Source: Zygnema cylindricum (Eukaryota; Streptophyta; Zygnematophyceae; Zygnematales; Zygnemataceae). From it: a DNA stretch of 39,370 nt. This document shows, piece after piece, positions 11,764-22,266 of the stretch. The stretch spans positions 1 to 39,370 of the forward strand of contig JBBHKE010001833.1 of assembly GCA_037447655.1 (NCBI GenBank). Reading direction: 5' to 3'. Below the pieces are notes generated by a model. The model saw nothing but the letters and a program-made list of their open reading frames with translations. It was not told where the DNA came from and made no database searches. How positions within the stretch are numbered: the first letter of the stretch is position 1; the number at the start of each line of letters is the position of its first letter. The translations under genes and the position numbers were made by a program.

Positions 11764-12232
11764 TATTGAATGAGAGGCCATGAAAGGCCGAAAAGATTAC
11801 TATGACAAAATATCAAGGTAGCCCGAAAATGAAGAAAAAGGCCAAGATAGAGAAGACAGGAAAGGAGTAACGACAAACAAGGAAACAAGTGAGAGGTTTG
11901 CCGTTTGAGTGTCTTTTAGATTCAGTAATTTAACATGATGACACAAGAGGGTCTTATAGTAAGGCGAAGTAAGGGGTAGCCAAACAGGCTCTAAAAGGTA
12001 CATCTAATCTAGAGCGTAACTTAGGAAGGTACAACTAGTTACGGTAAAAGGAATCTAAGTCTAAAAGGATTCCTACGAAAGAATCATCAATTCTAACAAA
12101 GGTATGTACATTCCACTAAATAAAGTACAGAACGATAAACCAAAGTACGAGACTTATAGCGTAGCAAATAGGACTCTAAAAGTAGTGTAGTGAACAACAA
12201 GTAGTGTAGAATGCTTTAAGTGTATTTCAACA
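11764..12232 (-). repeat. Copia-1 3' LTR (left copy)
   Basis: The LTR is about 469 bp. Read on the minus strand it starts TGTTGAAATACAC directly after a polypurine tract (the C-run at 12233-12239 on the plus strand) and ends near CAATA. The match to the right copy stops at the same base at the internal end. The terminal CA appears mutated or atypical, so the outer boundary could be off by a few bases. Confidence 0.8.
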
Positions 12233-12254
12233 CCCCCCCTCGATTAAAGCATGT

Positions 12255-13129
12255 TTAGTCACGAAGACCAGCATAGTAAATGTGATGATGAAATAAGGGA
12301 TGAGGAAGAGGTTTGGTGAGAAAATCGACAAGTTGAGAGCCGGAGGCACAATGAGAGAAAAAAACGGTGCCATCAAGAATTTTATCACGCGTAAAATGAA
12401 ATTGAATGTCAATATGTTTTGTGTGTGTATGATGGATAGGATTTTTCATAAGAGCCAATGCCCTTTGAGAGTCACAAAAAATGGTGGGAGAAGATGGAGG
12501 AAAAGAGAGATCGGAAAGAAGGCGTCAAACCAAATAGCTGATTTCGTGGCGGTAGCGCCGACCATATATTCCGCCTCCGTCGAGGAAAGAGCAACAGTGG
12601 TTTGTTTGCCGGATGACCAAGAGATGAGGCCACCACTTAAAGAAAAGCATACACTGGAAATGGAACGACGATTGTCGAGTTGATTACCCCAATCCGCATC
12701 GCAAAATCCAATAATCGAAGTGTCTAGGGAAGAAGAAGAGGAATGCGAGGGAGGAGAAGTATGGGAAAAAGTGAGGTGAAGATGTTTCTTTCCTTCGAGG
12801 TATCGAAGGACACGTTTGGCGACTTGGAGATGAGATTGAGTGGCACAATGCGAGAATTGAGACAAAAGACAAACGACGATACATATATCCGGCCGTGTAC
12901 CAAGCATAACATACATCAGTTTTCCTACAATCGACCAATAGAATGAGCTTATATCTCCTTGGAAATTCACATCGGAGGACACTTTGGTGAGAGTGGTATT
13001 GGGATCAAGGGAAGTAGGCACCGAATTGCAATCGGACATATCAAAATGCTCAAGAAAATCAAGAATGTAATGCTCTTGACTCATTTGCAAAATGCGTGCA
13101 GACCTTTCAAGATCGCCTAAATCGGTCAT
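12255..13129 (-). pseudogene. Copia-1 pol: end of reverse transcriptase and RNase H
   Basis: The frame from 13129 down carries the Copia RT-RNase H connection (W-SIVGKLMYVMLGTRPDI, KRVLRYLEGK) and RNase H motifs GFCDADWG, LISWSSGKQTTVALSSTEAEY and SAIW. After a frameshift near 12460 the C-terminal block continues (NPIHHTHTKHIDI, then QLVDFLTKPLP), ending at 12255. RNase H removes the RNA strand of the RNA-DNA hybrid during reverse transcription. The DADW and TEAEY signatures remain, but the frameshift prevents a full product. Confidence 0.85.
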
Positions 13130-14274
13130 ATGCCAATAGGATTAGAGAATGCCTTTGACTTGATGAATAGAGGACTTACTAGGACCTGCGAGAATTAAGT
13201 CATCTATGTAAATAATAATGATGATTAATTGGTCACCTGTACCTCTAATGAAAATCCCAAGATCAATAATTTCCCTAAATCCTTCTTTAATCAATGCTGC
13301 GACAAGGGTTTGATGTCAAACTCTAAGTGCTTGTTTAAGACTTTAAATAGACTTACGTAAATGAAAAACAAGGGTTTCAGCACCACGAACATCGTAACCA
13401 GGAACATCGTAACCAGGTGGCTGTTCAATAAAAATATCTTATGCAAGACTACCATGAAGAAAAACAGTTTTGACGTCGAGTTTTTGTAATTCCCAATCAT
13501 GAAGAGCTGCAAGGGACAAAATTGTACGAATGGAGTCAAACTTCGCGACAGGGGTAAAAGTCTCGTTGTAATCAACCCCCTTTGTTTGTAAGTAGCCTTT
13601 GGCGACGAGACGAGCCTTATAACGGTCCATAGTACCATCTGCCAACCGTTTAATCTTGAAGACCCACTTGGAACCAATCGCACGACAATTTGGTGGAAGA
13701 GTGCAAAGCGTCCAGGTATTGTTTGTCATTAATGCGTCGTATTCTTGCGTAGGAGCAAGCCGTCACATGTCAGCATCAAGGCGTTTTAACGCGGCATTTA
13801 ATGTGGGAGGATCTTTGACGTCGGCAAGGTTGGAGTGAGCAAGATTTTCGCTAATCTTCCACGTCGGTTGTGAAAGGCGCGTATTTTGACATACGACAAG
13901 TTGTTCGGCAGGTGGTGTTAGCAGCCTAATTATGACTTAATTAGGATTAGCACTTGGCGGTGACGTAACCTCCAAAGGACGTGGAAACAAATTTGTAGAT
14001 GGAAGGACCGGAGGGTCACCAACGACAGGTCGTATAACGACAGAAGAATTTGTCTCGTCTAGGACCGTCGCGTCATCAACCTTAGGGCGTACAGTGAGAG
14101 GCAAAGCACCAAAAATTGTGGAGCTTACTAAGGAAAATTCATCGTCGAAATTGGAAACAGAATCTGTGGAAGGAGAAAAACCTGTAGAAATAGGAGAAAT
14201 GTGAGGGTTTCAAGGGGGCGTATTATGGGATGGGGTTAAAGGGGGCGTATTTTGGGATGGGGTTAAAGGGGGCG
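13130..14274 (-). pseudogene. Copia-1 pol: linker and reverse transcriptase core
   Basis: The RT begins near 13729 (NNTWTL, then IGSKWVFKIKR, RYKARLVAKGY, DYNETFTPVAKF and DVKTVFLHG). The catalytic YIDDL is at 13196-13210, in line with the family's YVDD box. Between them the SLYGLKQAP region is damaged: a stop replaces the Tyr, and Trp is replaced by TGA a few codons later. The linker upstream (about 13750-14274) keeps TLNAALKRLDADM, with one stop before RLAPTQEYDAL, and a 27-bp minisatellite at 14214-14275. The enzyme copies the element's RNA in the virus-like particle; this copy cannot be full length. Confidence 0.85.
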
Positions 14275-14275
14275 T
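14214..14275 (-). repeat. 27-bp minisatellite in the Copia-1 pol linker
   Basis: Two 27-bp units (14214-14240 and 14241-14267) and a third partial unit (14268-14275) share GGGGGCGTAT-TGGGATGGGGTTAAA on the plus strand. On the coding strand the unit length keeps frame and gives a nine-residue repeat of the type LTPSQNTPP. Confidence 0.85.
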
Positions 14276-15139
14276 TAGCAAGGAGGTAATAGAATTAGAG
14301 GGGACAGATTTGTTAGGAGGGAATAAACTAGGTAGAGGAGTGATGGGGAAATCAGGTACAAGTGTACGTATAAAGGGAGTCTCTTGAAAAATAACGTCAC
14401 GAGTGGTGACAATGCGGTGAGAAGAGGGGCACCAAATACGACATGCTTTCGAATTCGGGGAGTATCCGACAATAATTCCTTACATAGCTCGAGGACCAAA
14501 TTTACCATTGGAAGGGGGGAGGATTTTGAAGTATGCTTCGCACCTAAAAATGCAAAAATGAGAGACATCGGGTTTTTGTCCAATGCCAAGCTTCGAAAAA
14601 GAGTTTTTTTAGAAAGAGAAGAGGTAGGAGAGCGATTACAAATACAAGAGGAAGTTAGTAAGGCTTCCGCCCAAAAATGAAAAGGTAAAGAGGCAAAATG
14701 GAGAAGAGAGCGAGACATGTCAATGAAAGGGCGATTGAGACGTTTGGCATCACCATTTTGCCGCGGAGAATAAGGAGAATGGTATTATTTTGTGATGAAT
14801 AATACCATGAGTTAGTAAGAACTCAAAAAACTCATTGGAAACAAATTCCCCCCCATTATCCGTGCGGATTCTTTTGATGCGAGACGACAAGTGATTTTCT
14901 ACAAGCGCTTTGAAATGTTGGAAATGGGTAAAAACCTCGAACTTATGACGCATAAAATAAACATGTGTAAATCGAGAAAAAATGTCAATAAAAGTATGAA
15001 AATAAGATGCACCACTAAGACTTAGAATAGAAATATCACCGCATACAACACTATGAATGAGATCAAGGGGAGCCAAAGAGCGAGAAAAAGAAGAAAAAAA
15101 GGTAAACGAGGCATTTTTGCAATAATACAACCCTAACAA
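14275..15139 (-). pseudogene. Copia-1 pol: integrase core with mutated catalytic residues
   Basis: From 15139 down the frame shows the integrase core: LIHSVVCGDIS, FIDIFSRFTHVYFMRHKFEV and RTDNGGEF. The family has LIHSDV at the first position, so the first catalytic Asp of the D,D,E triad is Val here; the middle Asp is kept. After a frameshift near 14760 the frame continues with QNGDAKRLNR, where the family has AER, so the catalytic Glu is Lys. The next segment (MSRSLLHFASLPFHFWAEAL) is the usual continuation. The enzyme that would insert the cDNA is therefore inactive. Confidence 0.85.
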
Positions 15140-15142
15140 AAG

Positions 15143-15660
15143 TCAATCTTGTTTTTCAGTAAAATTGTCGATGCCATTTACAAGCCCTTTTCCCACCGAA
15201 GATAGACTAGCACCATTAAGATGGCCGCATCGAAGATGCAAGGTCAAAAAAGAAGAAGAAGATGGAGAATGAGCAAAAGAAGCAAGAGCAATATCATTAA
15301 AAAAAATTGCCAATTCTAGTGCCACTACTAATGAGATCTTTTTTGGAGTAAAAAAATTGAAAGTTGGATTTAGTGATGACACCAAAACTCCCATGGCGTA
15401 AAGCCGTAATAGCCAAAAAAGATTCTTTTTGAGGTGAGGTACGAAATAAACATTGTCCAAAATGATTGGACAAGAGGCATGCGAAGCAAAATTAATATGC
15501 ACTTGTTCAACGAGAGTGGAGGTTAGAATAATATTATTTCCCAAATAAATGCGTAGAGGAATAGCAAAGGGAACCATATTAAGCATTATGTCACGTTGAC
15601 AACACATGTGATGAAAGGCGCTTGAGTCAATTAGCCAATCAGAATAATTACCTAATTGCG
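15143..15660 (-). pseudogene. Copia-1 pol: protease and GAG-pre-integrase region
   Basis: Around 15604-15645 the coding strand reads DWLIDSSAFHHMC, the Copia protease active site, with DSG changed to DSS. Downstream are LDNVYFVPHLKKNLF, the protease C-terminal block, and LRCGHLNGASL, the GAG-pre-integrase zinc-binding HLxxGH region. The protease normally cuts the Gag-Pol polyprotein. The frame is open from 15607 to 15143 and then broken before the integrase core. Confidence 0.8.
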
Positions 15661-16728
15661 AAAAAACGTATTAATAGTCCACGGAGGGAAGTGGGGGTGG
15701 TTGGGATAGATACACATGTAGGTGACGCATACCCAATATTATGGATGGATGTGGGAAGTTCATCCAATGAAACCATCGGATTTGAAGGAGGATAATAAAA
15801 AAGACGAGTCATATACCTCGGTGGTGGTGGGCTGTACAGCAAATTGAAGTCGATCACAGCGTGCGCCGCATGATTAGGTGGCGGTGGGTAGGCGTGGGGA
15901 TACAACAAAGACTTTGGATTTAGATTTGGTGTAAGAAGTCGTCGCGACCTCGAGTCGTATGGTCTTTTTTTCGTTTTCTAGCTAATGTAGGGTACGCGTC
16001 GATGACGTGATCACGTTCTTTGCAATATTTGCAAAAATATTGAGATCCTACAATCATTAGAGGTTTATTGGGGGAAGAGACAATAAACGTCAAACCATCA
16101 TTAGAAATTACAATTTGTTAAGATTTAAGCGCGTCTCTTCGTGTAACAAACAATTAGTGAGATCTTCCAATTTGACCTTGGACGCATCAATACTGACCGT
16201 ACTTTCAAAAGAGTCAAAAGAGAGAGGTAATCCACCCAAAATAGTATCGATAAGATCTTCATGGGTGATAGTGTAATTAATGCATTTCAGTCGTCTGCCA
16301 ATGATTCAATTTGTTGAATAAAGACAAGCATAGATTCGGATTTATCTTTTTGAGCATCATTGAACACTCGACGTAGCGCTAAACGATGTGGCCAAGTGTC
16401 AATGTTGTAGGCGCAACACAAAATCTGCCACGCCATATGAGAAATTGTTGCGTCGCGAATCGATTTGCAATCTGGCTGTCCAAAGAAAAGACAGGAGAAG
16501 ACTCCGCGACACAATGTTTCTCTTTCTATAAAGCGGCAGCTGTCTGAGCGGCAGCAAAAGTGTTAGTACTAACGTCAAGAAGGACGAAAACATAACAGTG
16601 TCATTAATATGTCCCCAAATTTTTTTCGAAAGAAAACAAATAGTAGATTAGCAACTTCCAGTCAAAAAAAAATTCGCTTTGAAATTTTGGCACAAGTTTA
16701 AGAACAACAAAGAGGTAGGCCCATAACT
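15661..16728 (-). pseudogene. Copia-1 gag
   Basis: The capsid-like UBN2/RVT-gag region lies at about 16287-16600 (AWQILCCAYN, RLALRRVF, KDKSESMLVFIQQIESLAD). Near the 3' end, 15992-16033 encodes a zinc knuckle CKYCKERDHVIDAY: the CX2CX4HX4C pattern with the last Cys changed to Tyr. The gag start appears to be an ATG within the LTR (MASHSI, same codons in both LTR copies), so translation would run through the primer site. Stops and frameshifts break it. Gag forms the particle and packages RNA. Confidence 0.75.
16714..16728 (-). other. Copia-1 primer binding site (half-tRNA-iMet type)
   Basis: Directly inside the 5' LTR, the plus strand reads GGTAGGCCCATAACT. This matches the anticodon arm of plant initiator tRNA-Met (GGTGGGCCCATAACC, from memory) at 13 of 15 positions. 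Priming would use an internal cut of the tRNA, as in Drosophila copia. Confidence 0.65.
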
Positions 16729-16929
16729 TATTGAGTGTGAGGCCATAAAAGCCAAAAAAGACCATTATGACAAAAGATCAAGATAGGCCGAAAGTGAAAA
16801 AAATACCAAGATATAAAAGACAAAGAAGCAGTAACGACAAAAAAAAAACAAGTGAGAGGTTTGTTGTTTGAGAGTCTTTTTGATTTTGTTAATTTAAATG
16901 ACGACATAAAAGAGTCTTATTTTAAGACA
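16729..16929 (-). repeat. Copia-1 5' LTR, inner part before the Copia-2 insertion
   Basis: It aligns with the first 200 bp of the left LTR (shared GAGAGGTTTG, TAACGACAAA and GAGTCTTAT blocks). It breaks at AGACA (16925-16929), the target duplication of Copia-2, and resumes at 23162. Confidence 0.85.
16925..16929. repeat. Target-site duplication AGACA, left copy (Copia-2)
   Basis: AGACA is repeated at 23157-23161 on the other side of Copia-2. The uninterrupted left Copia-1 LTR has AGGCG at the aligned position inside TAAGGCGAAGTAAGG, so the site is simply LTR sequence split by the insertion. Confidence 0.85.
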
Positions 16930-17829
16930 CAAAATTCTCTAGTCTCTATTGACCCCTAGAATGAGCAGCCTATGTAAAGCCTGTAGGATAATATCTGACC
17001 CTTTCACTTTATCACTGAATAACTGCCGCCCACGCACACAAATATTGTGACCACCCTCACCTCGTGAACACAAGACTCCCTTGTGTCAAACGCAAAATGA
17101 ATCAATGAATTTGCTCCCCTCAGCAATAAGTTATAGCTGGCCAAAGATGGCCTATAAATGTAAAAGGTCACATAAAGAGAGGCGCCTCAAACACGCTAAG
17201 TCCCTTAACTCCTACTCACAACTCCTTACTACTCTACGGTAGGCTAATCAAAAGGGTTTATAGTACAAAAAAGTATAGTGGCCGATTGTACTTCTTGTAC
17301 GACCATTGTTAAACATGGCCTTCTGGTTGACAATTGTCAACATGGGAGCCATCGTTCCTCCCCTCATCGTTTCCAATGTCTGATGATGTGGCGCCACATG
17401 GCAGAGCACGCTGCTATGTTCGAAAGCGGCCAAAGATTCATTCGGGTTTGGCGGGGGCGACGACGCTTGTCCGATCATGTATTTTACACAGATAAATTCG
17501 CGTCCGCGAACGTCGTTTGACTATAGATGTCGTTTCGTCAATTTTGGTTTGTTTTAATGAAAGTGACGTTTTGCTTAACACTTTATATATTTAGCAAAAT
17601 AAATACATGTATTGTTTCGTTAACGCCTTTATAGTTATGGTGTTTACTATGTATACTACGTAGACCTAGGTTTAAATCTCGTTTAGGGCAACATTTTGGC
17701 AATCTTTTGATCTGTTTGCCTGTCTGCCAGTTTTTTTCTAACTATAGCAGCAACCATAGTGACTCTCTCTCTCTCTTTTCATTCTAGAGTCTAAATTAAG
17801 AAGTGAATATTAATTACCTTTTTTCAACA
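16930..17829 (-). repeat. Copia-2 3' LTR
   Basis: This LTR is about 900 bp and is followed on the internal side by CTCTCTTTAATTCTAG, the likely polypurine tract in complement. It shares its whole length with 22247-23156 and with 28587-29427, including the AGAATGAGCAGCCTATGTAAAG block, a GGGGGCGACGACG block and a tRNA-like block at 17620-17680. Confidence 0.9.
17620..17680 (+). other. tRNA-like block in Copia-2 3' LTR (degenerate copy)
   Basis: This is the counterpart of 22938-23000, with a weaker A-box (ACGCCTTTATAGTTATGG) and B-box AGGTTTAAATC. It is probably no longer able to recruit Pol III. Confidence 0.45.
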
Positions 17830-19400
17830 CTCTCTTTAATTCTAGTGAACTTTAAATTTAAGTCCACAATTTTCCCTCAAAATTTGAACTTAGAAGAAGG
17901 TACCGGTTTTGTCATCATGTCTGTAACCATCTCTTTATCACTCTTATGAACCAGATTAATTATTTTATTCTCAACCTTCTCTCCAACAAAGCTTAGTTTT
18001 ATATCCATATTTTAGCTTTGAAATGGTGTTTTTGATTAGATGCGATAGAAATAGCAGCTTGATTATTACAAAAAACATTCTAAGTCCCAAATTTCTTGAA
18101 CCCAAGTTCTTCGAGTAGATATTTTACCCACATTAATTCTTTAGTGGCAGCACATGAAGCCATGTATTCAACCTCCATAGTGGACTAAGCAACTACTTTC
18201 TGATGTTTCCTACTCCAACAGTATCCACCAGACCCAATTTGCAACACATATCCAGTTGTACATCATCTAAAAGGCACATCCCCATAATTGGCATCACTCC
18301 AAGTGGTGATGTCAATGTACTCCCCTCCAAAATGCAACCATAATTCCCTTGTTCCCACCAAATACCTCATCACTCTTTTGGCTGCTTCCTAGTCTCTTTT
18401 CCTAGGTTCATTTAGACTTTTATTGAGAATGCCTATAGCCGCAGCTAAATCCAAACGTGTACAATTCATAAAGTAAATTAAACTGCCTACATTTTGCCAT
18501 TAAGGAATTTCTTCCATAAACCTCTTTTCTTCCTCCTCCATCTTATTATTCAAAATCAAATTCCTTCCCTCTTCACTCCCCTATGATACTTTCTTTAGAT
18601 TAATGGGAGTGGTACACCCATTTGCTTTCTCCATTTGAAACTTTTTTTGCATATTACCTATAGTTTTTTTCTGAGTGAGTCTTATAATTCTATTTCCTCT
18701 ATCCCTCTCTATCTAAATCCCCAAAATGTATTTTGCTTCGCCGAGATCTTTCATGTCAAACCGACTTCTCAGATCCTGTTTGAGTTTGTTTATTTTATCT
18801 AAAGACTTGCTTAAGAATAAACAAATCATCAACATAAATAGCAATAAATATCACTCCATTTTCATCCTCATATTTATATATGGAGTGATCTGAACTTATT
18901 ATAATGTATCCAAAACCTGTCAGAAATTCGTCCAATTTTTTGTTCCTTTGCCGCGTGGCTTGTTTAGGGCCATAAAGTGATTTTATCTGTTTGCACACCT
19001 TGCTTTCTTCTCCACTTTCCACGAATTCTTTCGGTTGCCTCATGTAGATTTCTTCTTCCAACTCTACGTGTAAGAAGGCGGTCTTAATATCCATCTGGTG
19101 TATTTCCATATCCTCTACTACGACTAAACATAAAATGATTTTGATAAAAGGGAATCTGACTACGGGTGCAAAGGTTTCTTCATAGTCTATTCATTCTTTC
19201 TGAGTTTAAACTTTAGCAACCAACCTAGCATTATATCTTTCAATGGTATTGTCTAGCTTTTGTTTAAGCTTAAAAACCCACTTACATCCAATCGGTTTTC
19301 TGTCCGATGGACAATCTACCAACTCCCATGTATTGGCTTCTATGACAGAGGCCATTTTTTCATTGATGGCAGTTATCCACCAGCTACTTTCTAGGGAATT
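17830..19400 (-). pseudogene. Copia-2 pol: reverse transcriptase and RNase H
   Basis: The clearest open piece is 18795-19109: EIHQMDIKTAFLH, EEEIYMRQPKEFV, KSLYGPKQA and the catalytic YVDDL. Upstream (19110-19330) the frame continues with IGCKWVFKLK, RYNARLVAK and DYEETFAPVVRF, interrupted by TAA in place of Tyr and by TGA. Downstream to about 17990, RNase H remnants are readable across stops: AAKRVMRYLVGT, WSDANYGD, EVEYMASCAATKE and CNNQAAISIA. The protein would copy the element RNA into cDNA. The first aspartate motif and YVDD remain, but no full frame exists. Confidence 0.8.
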
Positions 19401-20765
19401 TATGGCCTTGAACTATGTGTGAGATTCTTTTGGGTGAGACATCTTTGTGAGTTTGTTATTTACATGTCTTTCTTGAAGCCGTTTACTACTTTTTCCTCTT
19501 TAAAAATCTGACGTCGGTATGGAAGGCATCCTCGCGTTTCGTTTAGGAAGATTTTCATCTCGCCTATCTTCCTATTCTGGTGTTTGATCAAGTTCGTTGC
19601 GATTTCAATTTTGTATTGTGGTGTTACCTTAGATGTTGTCTTTTCGTCTTTCTCTTTTGGTACATCTGCATATTTTTTTCTTCCGTCTTCAATCTCTTCA
19701 TTTCCCAAGTCAAAGTCAGAATACTGACCCCATTCAAATTTGATTTTGACTTCTTTGTTACATTTGAATGGATCAATAGACTTTACTTCATTCATCACCA
19801 GTATGTGTTTTACCAAAATGATATCTCTCTTTTTCAAGTCATAAACTCAATATTATTTTGTGCTCTCATCATATCCTAAAAGATATTTTGGTTTCTCTCT
19901 TCCCTCTAACTTCCATTTAGTCTTATCGGAATCTAAACTGTAAACTTGACTTCCGAACACTCTCAAACTAGACAAATCTGGTTTACTTTCAGTCCACCTT
20001 TTATACTGAGTTTCCTCGTTATTGGCCGAAGTTAACCCTCTATTTTTCCATGAAGTTAGCATAGTTCATAGACTCATCCCAAAACTGCAATCCTATTCTT
20101 TTACAAGCTAGCATACTTTTGGACATATCTCATAAAGTTCTATTCACTCTTTCTGCTACTCCATTTTGTTTCGTTTTATATAGAACAGTTTTCTGATAGT
20201 GGATTCTTTTTTCCTTAAGAAATTCTTCATATTCGTTCGAGGTGTATTCTTTCCTATTATCACTTTTTATCTCTTTTATTGAGGTTTCATGTAATTTTTC
20301 ACTCCATACATTGTATTCTTTTAAACATCTTAGTACCTCTAACTTATGTCTAAGAAAATATACCTTAGTGTGTCTAGACGAATCATATATAATGGTTATC
20401 ATCTATCTTTTCCCCCCATGTTAAGCATACCTAGCTGGTCCCCTAACATCAGTGTGAACTATATCTAATAATTTCTCTCTCCTAAATGTGGATGCCTTCG
20501 GAAATGGAAGTCTATGAATCTTCGATTGGGCACATCCACTAGAATCATCTGAGGTCTCATCATCTCCAAACTCAATTCCATCCACTATTCACTTTTTATT
20601 CATTTTCTTTAATCTATCTATATTCACATGCCCCAACCTCTTGTGCCAAAGCATTATATCACTTCCACACGGAAGAGTAAACCATTTTTTTTGCAAAGTA
20701 CAATTATGAATATTCTTTGACAACCCTTTTCAACTATGAAATAAACCTCATTATCAAAGCTAGCT
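19401..20765 (-). pseudogene. Copia-2 pol: GAG-pre-integrase, integrase and linker
   Basis: At about 20600-20660 the minus strand reads LWHKRLGHVN, the GAG-pre-integrase zinc region. The integrase core follows (20130-20402: KVYFLRHKLEV, IKSDNRKEYTS, QNGVAERVNRTL). The middle Asp and the catalytic Glu of the D,D,E triad are present, but the two residues after DN are changed (family DNGGE). The block 19853-20062 (KPDLSSLRVFGSQVY, KPKYLLGYDE) is the usual integrase C-terminal region. The charged stretch 19460-19837 is the linker to RT. Several frames are needed, so it is a pseudogene. Confidence 0.8.
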
Positions 20766-21075
20766 GTGAAGATTCATTTCTTAGTTTTTATTTGGAACTC
20801 TTTTTCATCTAGAATAGCTGTAGAGACTAGATTCTTGCTAAGCTCTGGAATGTAAAGATCATGTGAGAGTGTTACAATTGAAGCTTTTCTATCAATTAGA
20901 ACTTTTAAATTAATCGATCCAACAAGACTTGTTGTTTCTACTCTACCATCTCCATACTCTATCTCAACATTTGGAATTTTTCTTAATTTAGTAAACCACC
21001 TCTTTTCTTTGCACATATGCATTGAGGCCCTTGAGTCTATGATCCACCCATCCTCAAGTGGATCCCTCTTACCTC
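20766..21075 (-). pseudogene. Copia-2 protease region
   Basis: The coding strand reads GWIIDSRASMHMC near 21015-21055. This is the Copia aspartic protease active site with DSG changed to DSR. The family's C-terminal motif LYIPELSKNLVS follows at about 20835. The catalytic Asp is kept but loss of the conserved Gly should disable the active-site turn. Confidence 0.75.
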
Positions 21076-22266
21076 AAAAAGCACACTTTTGTCTCCTTAA
21101 AATGTTTGCATACTTCTCAGTGGTTTTTGGTTTAAGAAGAAGCTTCTCAAACTCCTCTTCGAGTTCGTTTACGTCATCTTCTTCGTGGTCATGATCTTGA
21201 GTCAGAAAAGCCTTTTTCTTTCCTCCATATTTTGAGGAACCTTGTCTATTTTTCAGTCGGAGATCTGCAAGCTTGACAGAATTTGCCATACAATGTCGCG
21301 GTTTTTTGCAGAAATGACATAATCCACCTCGAGGAGCTCCTCTTCGCGTCGATCAAATCTGCCACCTCCTTGTCTTTTTCCTCAAAAGTTTCGATAGGGA
21401 TCCTTTCCCTTTTCCTCATGAGGTTTCCTCCAACAAATCCTGCAACTAATGCTTGAACACTCGGACTTCCTCTCTTAAGTTCTATGGTAATCTCTTTCAC
21501 TAAAATCATCCCCACTGTATCATCCCAATTCTAATTGCTATCAACTAGATCTGCAACCGATTAATGATATTCTCATACTCTTCAGGTAGTTTCATTATCA
21601 GTGTATTTACTCTTTGTCTCTCAGACCATGAGTAACCTACGCTTTCTAGTTCTCCAAATAATTCTTCTAAGTCATTGCAATAATCATTCATACTTCCTCC
21701 ATTGTAACTATAAGTTGAAATCTTATTTTCTGCTAGTTGTTGCTGCTGCAATGACCCACTCTTATATTTGTTTACTAAGGTTACTCAAATATGAGAGGAA
21801 GATCTAACATGCATAAAGGGAATGGCAATACCATTCACTAAACATTTGAGAATTAAGAGCATAGCCACTTTCTTGTTATCGTTCCAATTTTCATATTTAG
21901 ACCGTTCGGTTTGACTCACTATCACCATTGCTGGTGGTGTTGTTGCCGGTATCATCTTTGACAATAGAGTCCCTCGAGAAGCAACTCCTCCCTTTTCTTC
22001 TTCCATGATTATTTCCTCCCTTTCTTTGTCATCGTTCGTGATGGTGGTTGATGTTTTAATTACTATTGTGACGGAGGTGCCAGAAAAACATGTTCCTCGA
22101 AACTTAAGTGAAGCTGGGCATCGAATTTGCCTAGACAGTATGCCGGATAGGTGGTTCTCAAAAACGTTCTCTCTCGATACACATTTCCCAATAAAAGAAA
22201 GTATAATCCATTAAATATAGGCACTGTAGAGGGTGAGCCCTTAACTTGAAATTCTATGGTCTCCAT
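21076..22266 (-). pseudogene. Copia-2 gag
   Basis: The start codon (22266-22264) lies inside the 5' LTR; the first residues METIEFQ are LTR-encoded and VKGS spans the primer site. Next come PSTVPIFNG and, after a frame break, the UBN2 capsid-like region: SGSLQQQQLAENK, GSMNDYCNDLEELF and LIMKLPEEYENIINRLQ. A zinc knuckle near 21277-21318 reads CHFCKKPRHCMANS, with the final Cys lost. A long acidic tail (HDHEEDDVNELEEEF) precedes the protease. The related copy at 23333-24053 keeps the complete CX2CX4HX4C knuckle. Confidence 0.8.
22232..22246 (-). other. Copia-2 primer binding site (half-tRNA-iMet type)
   Basis: The plus strand reads GGTGAGCCCTTAACT, immediately adjoining the LTR. It matches GGTGGGCCCATAACC at 12 of 15 positions and lies in frame within gag. 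Confidence 0.55.
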
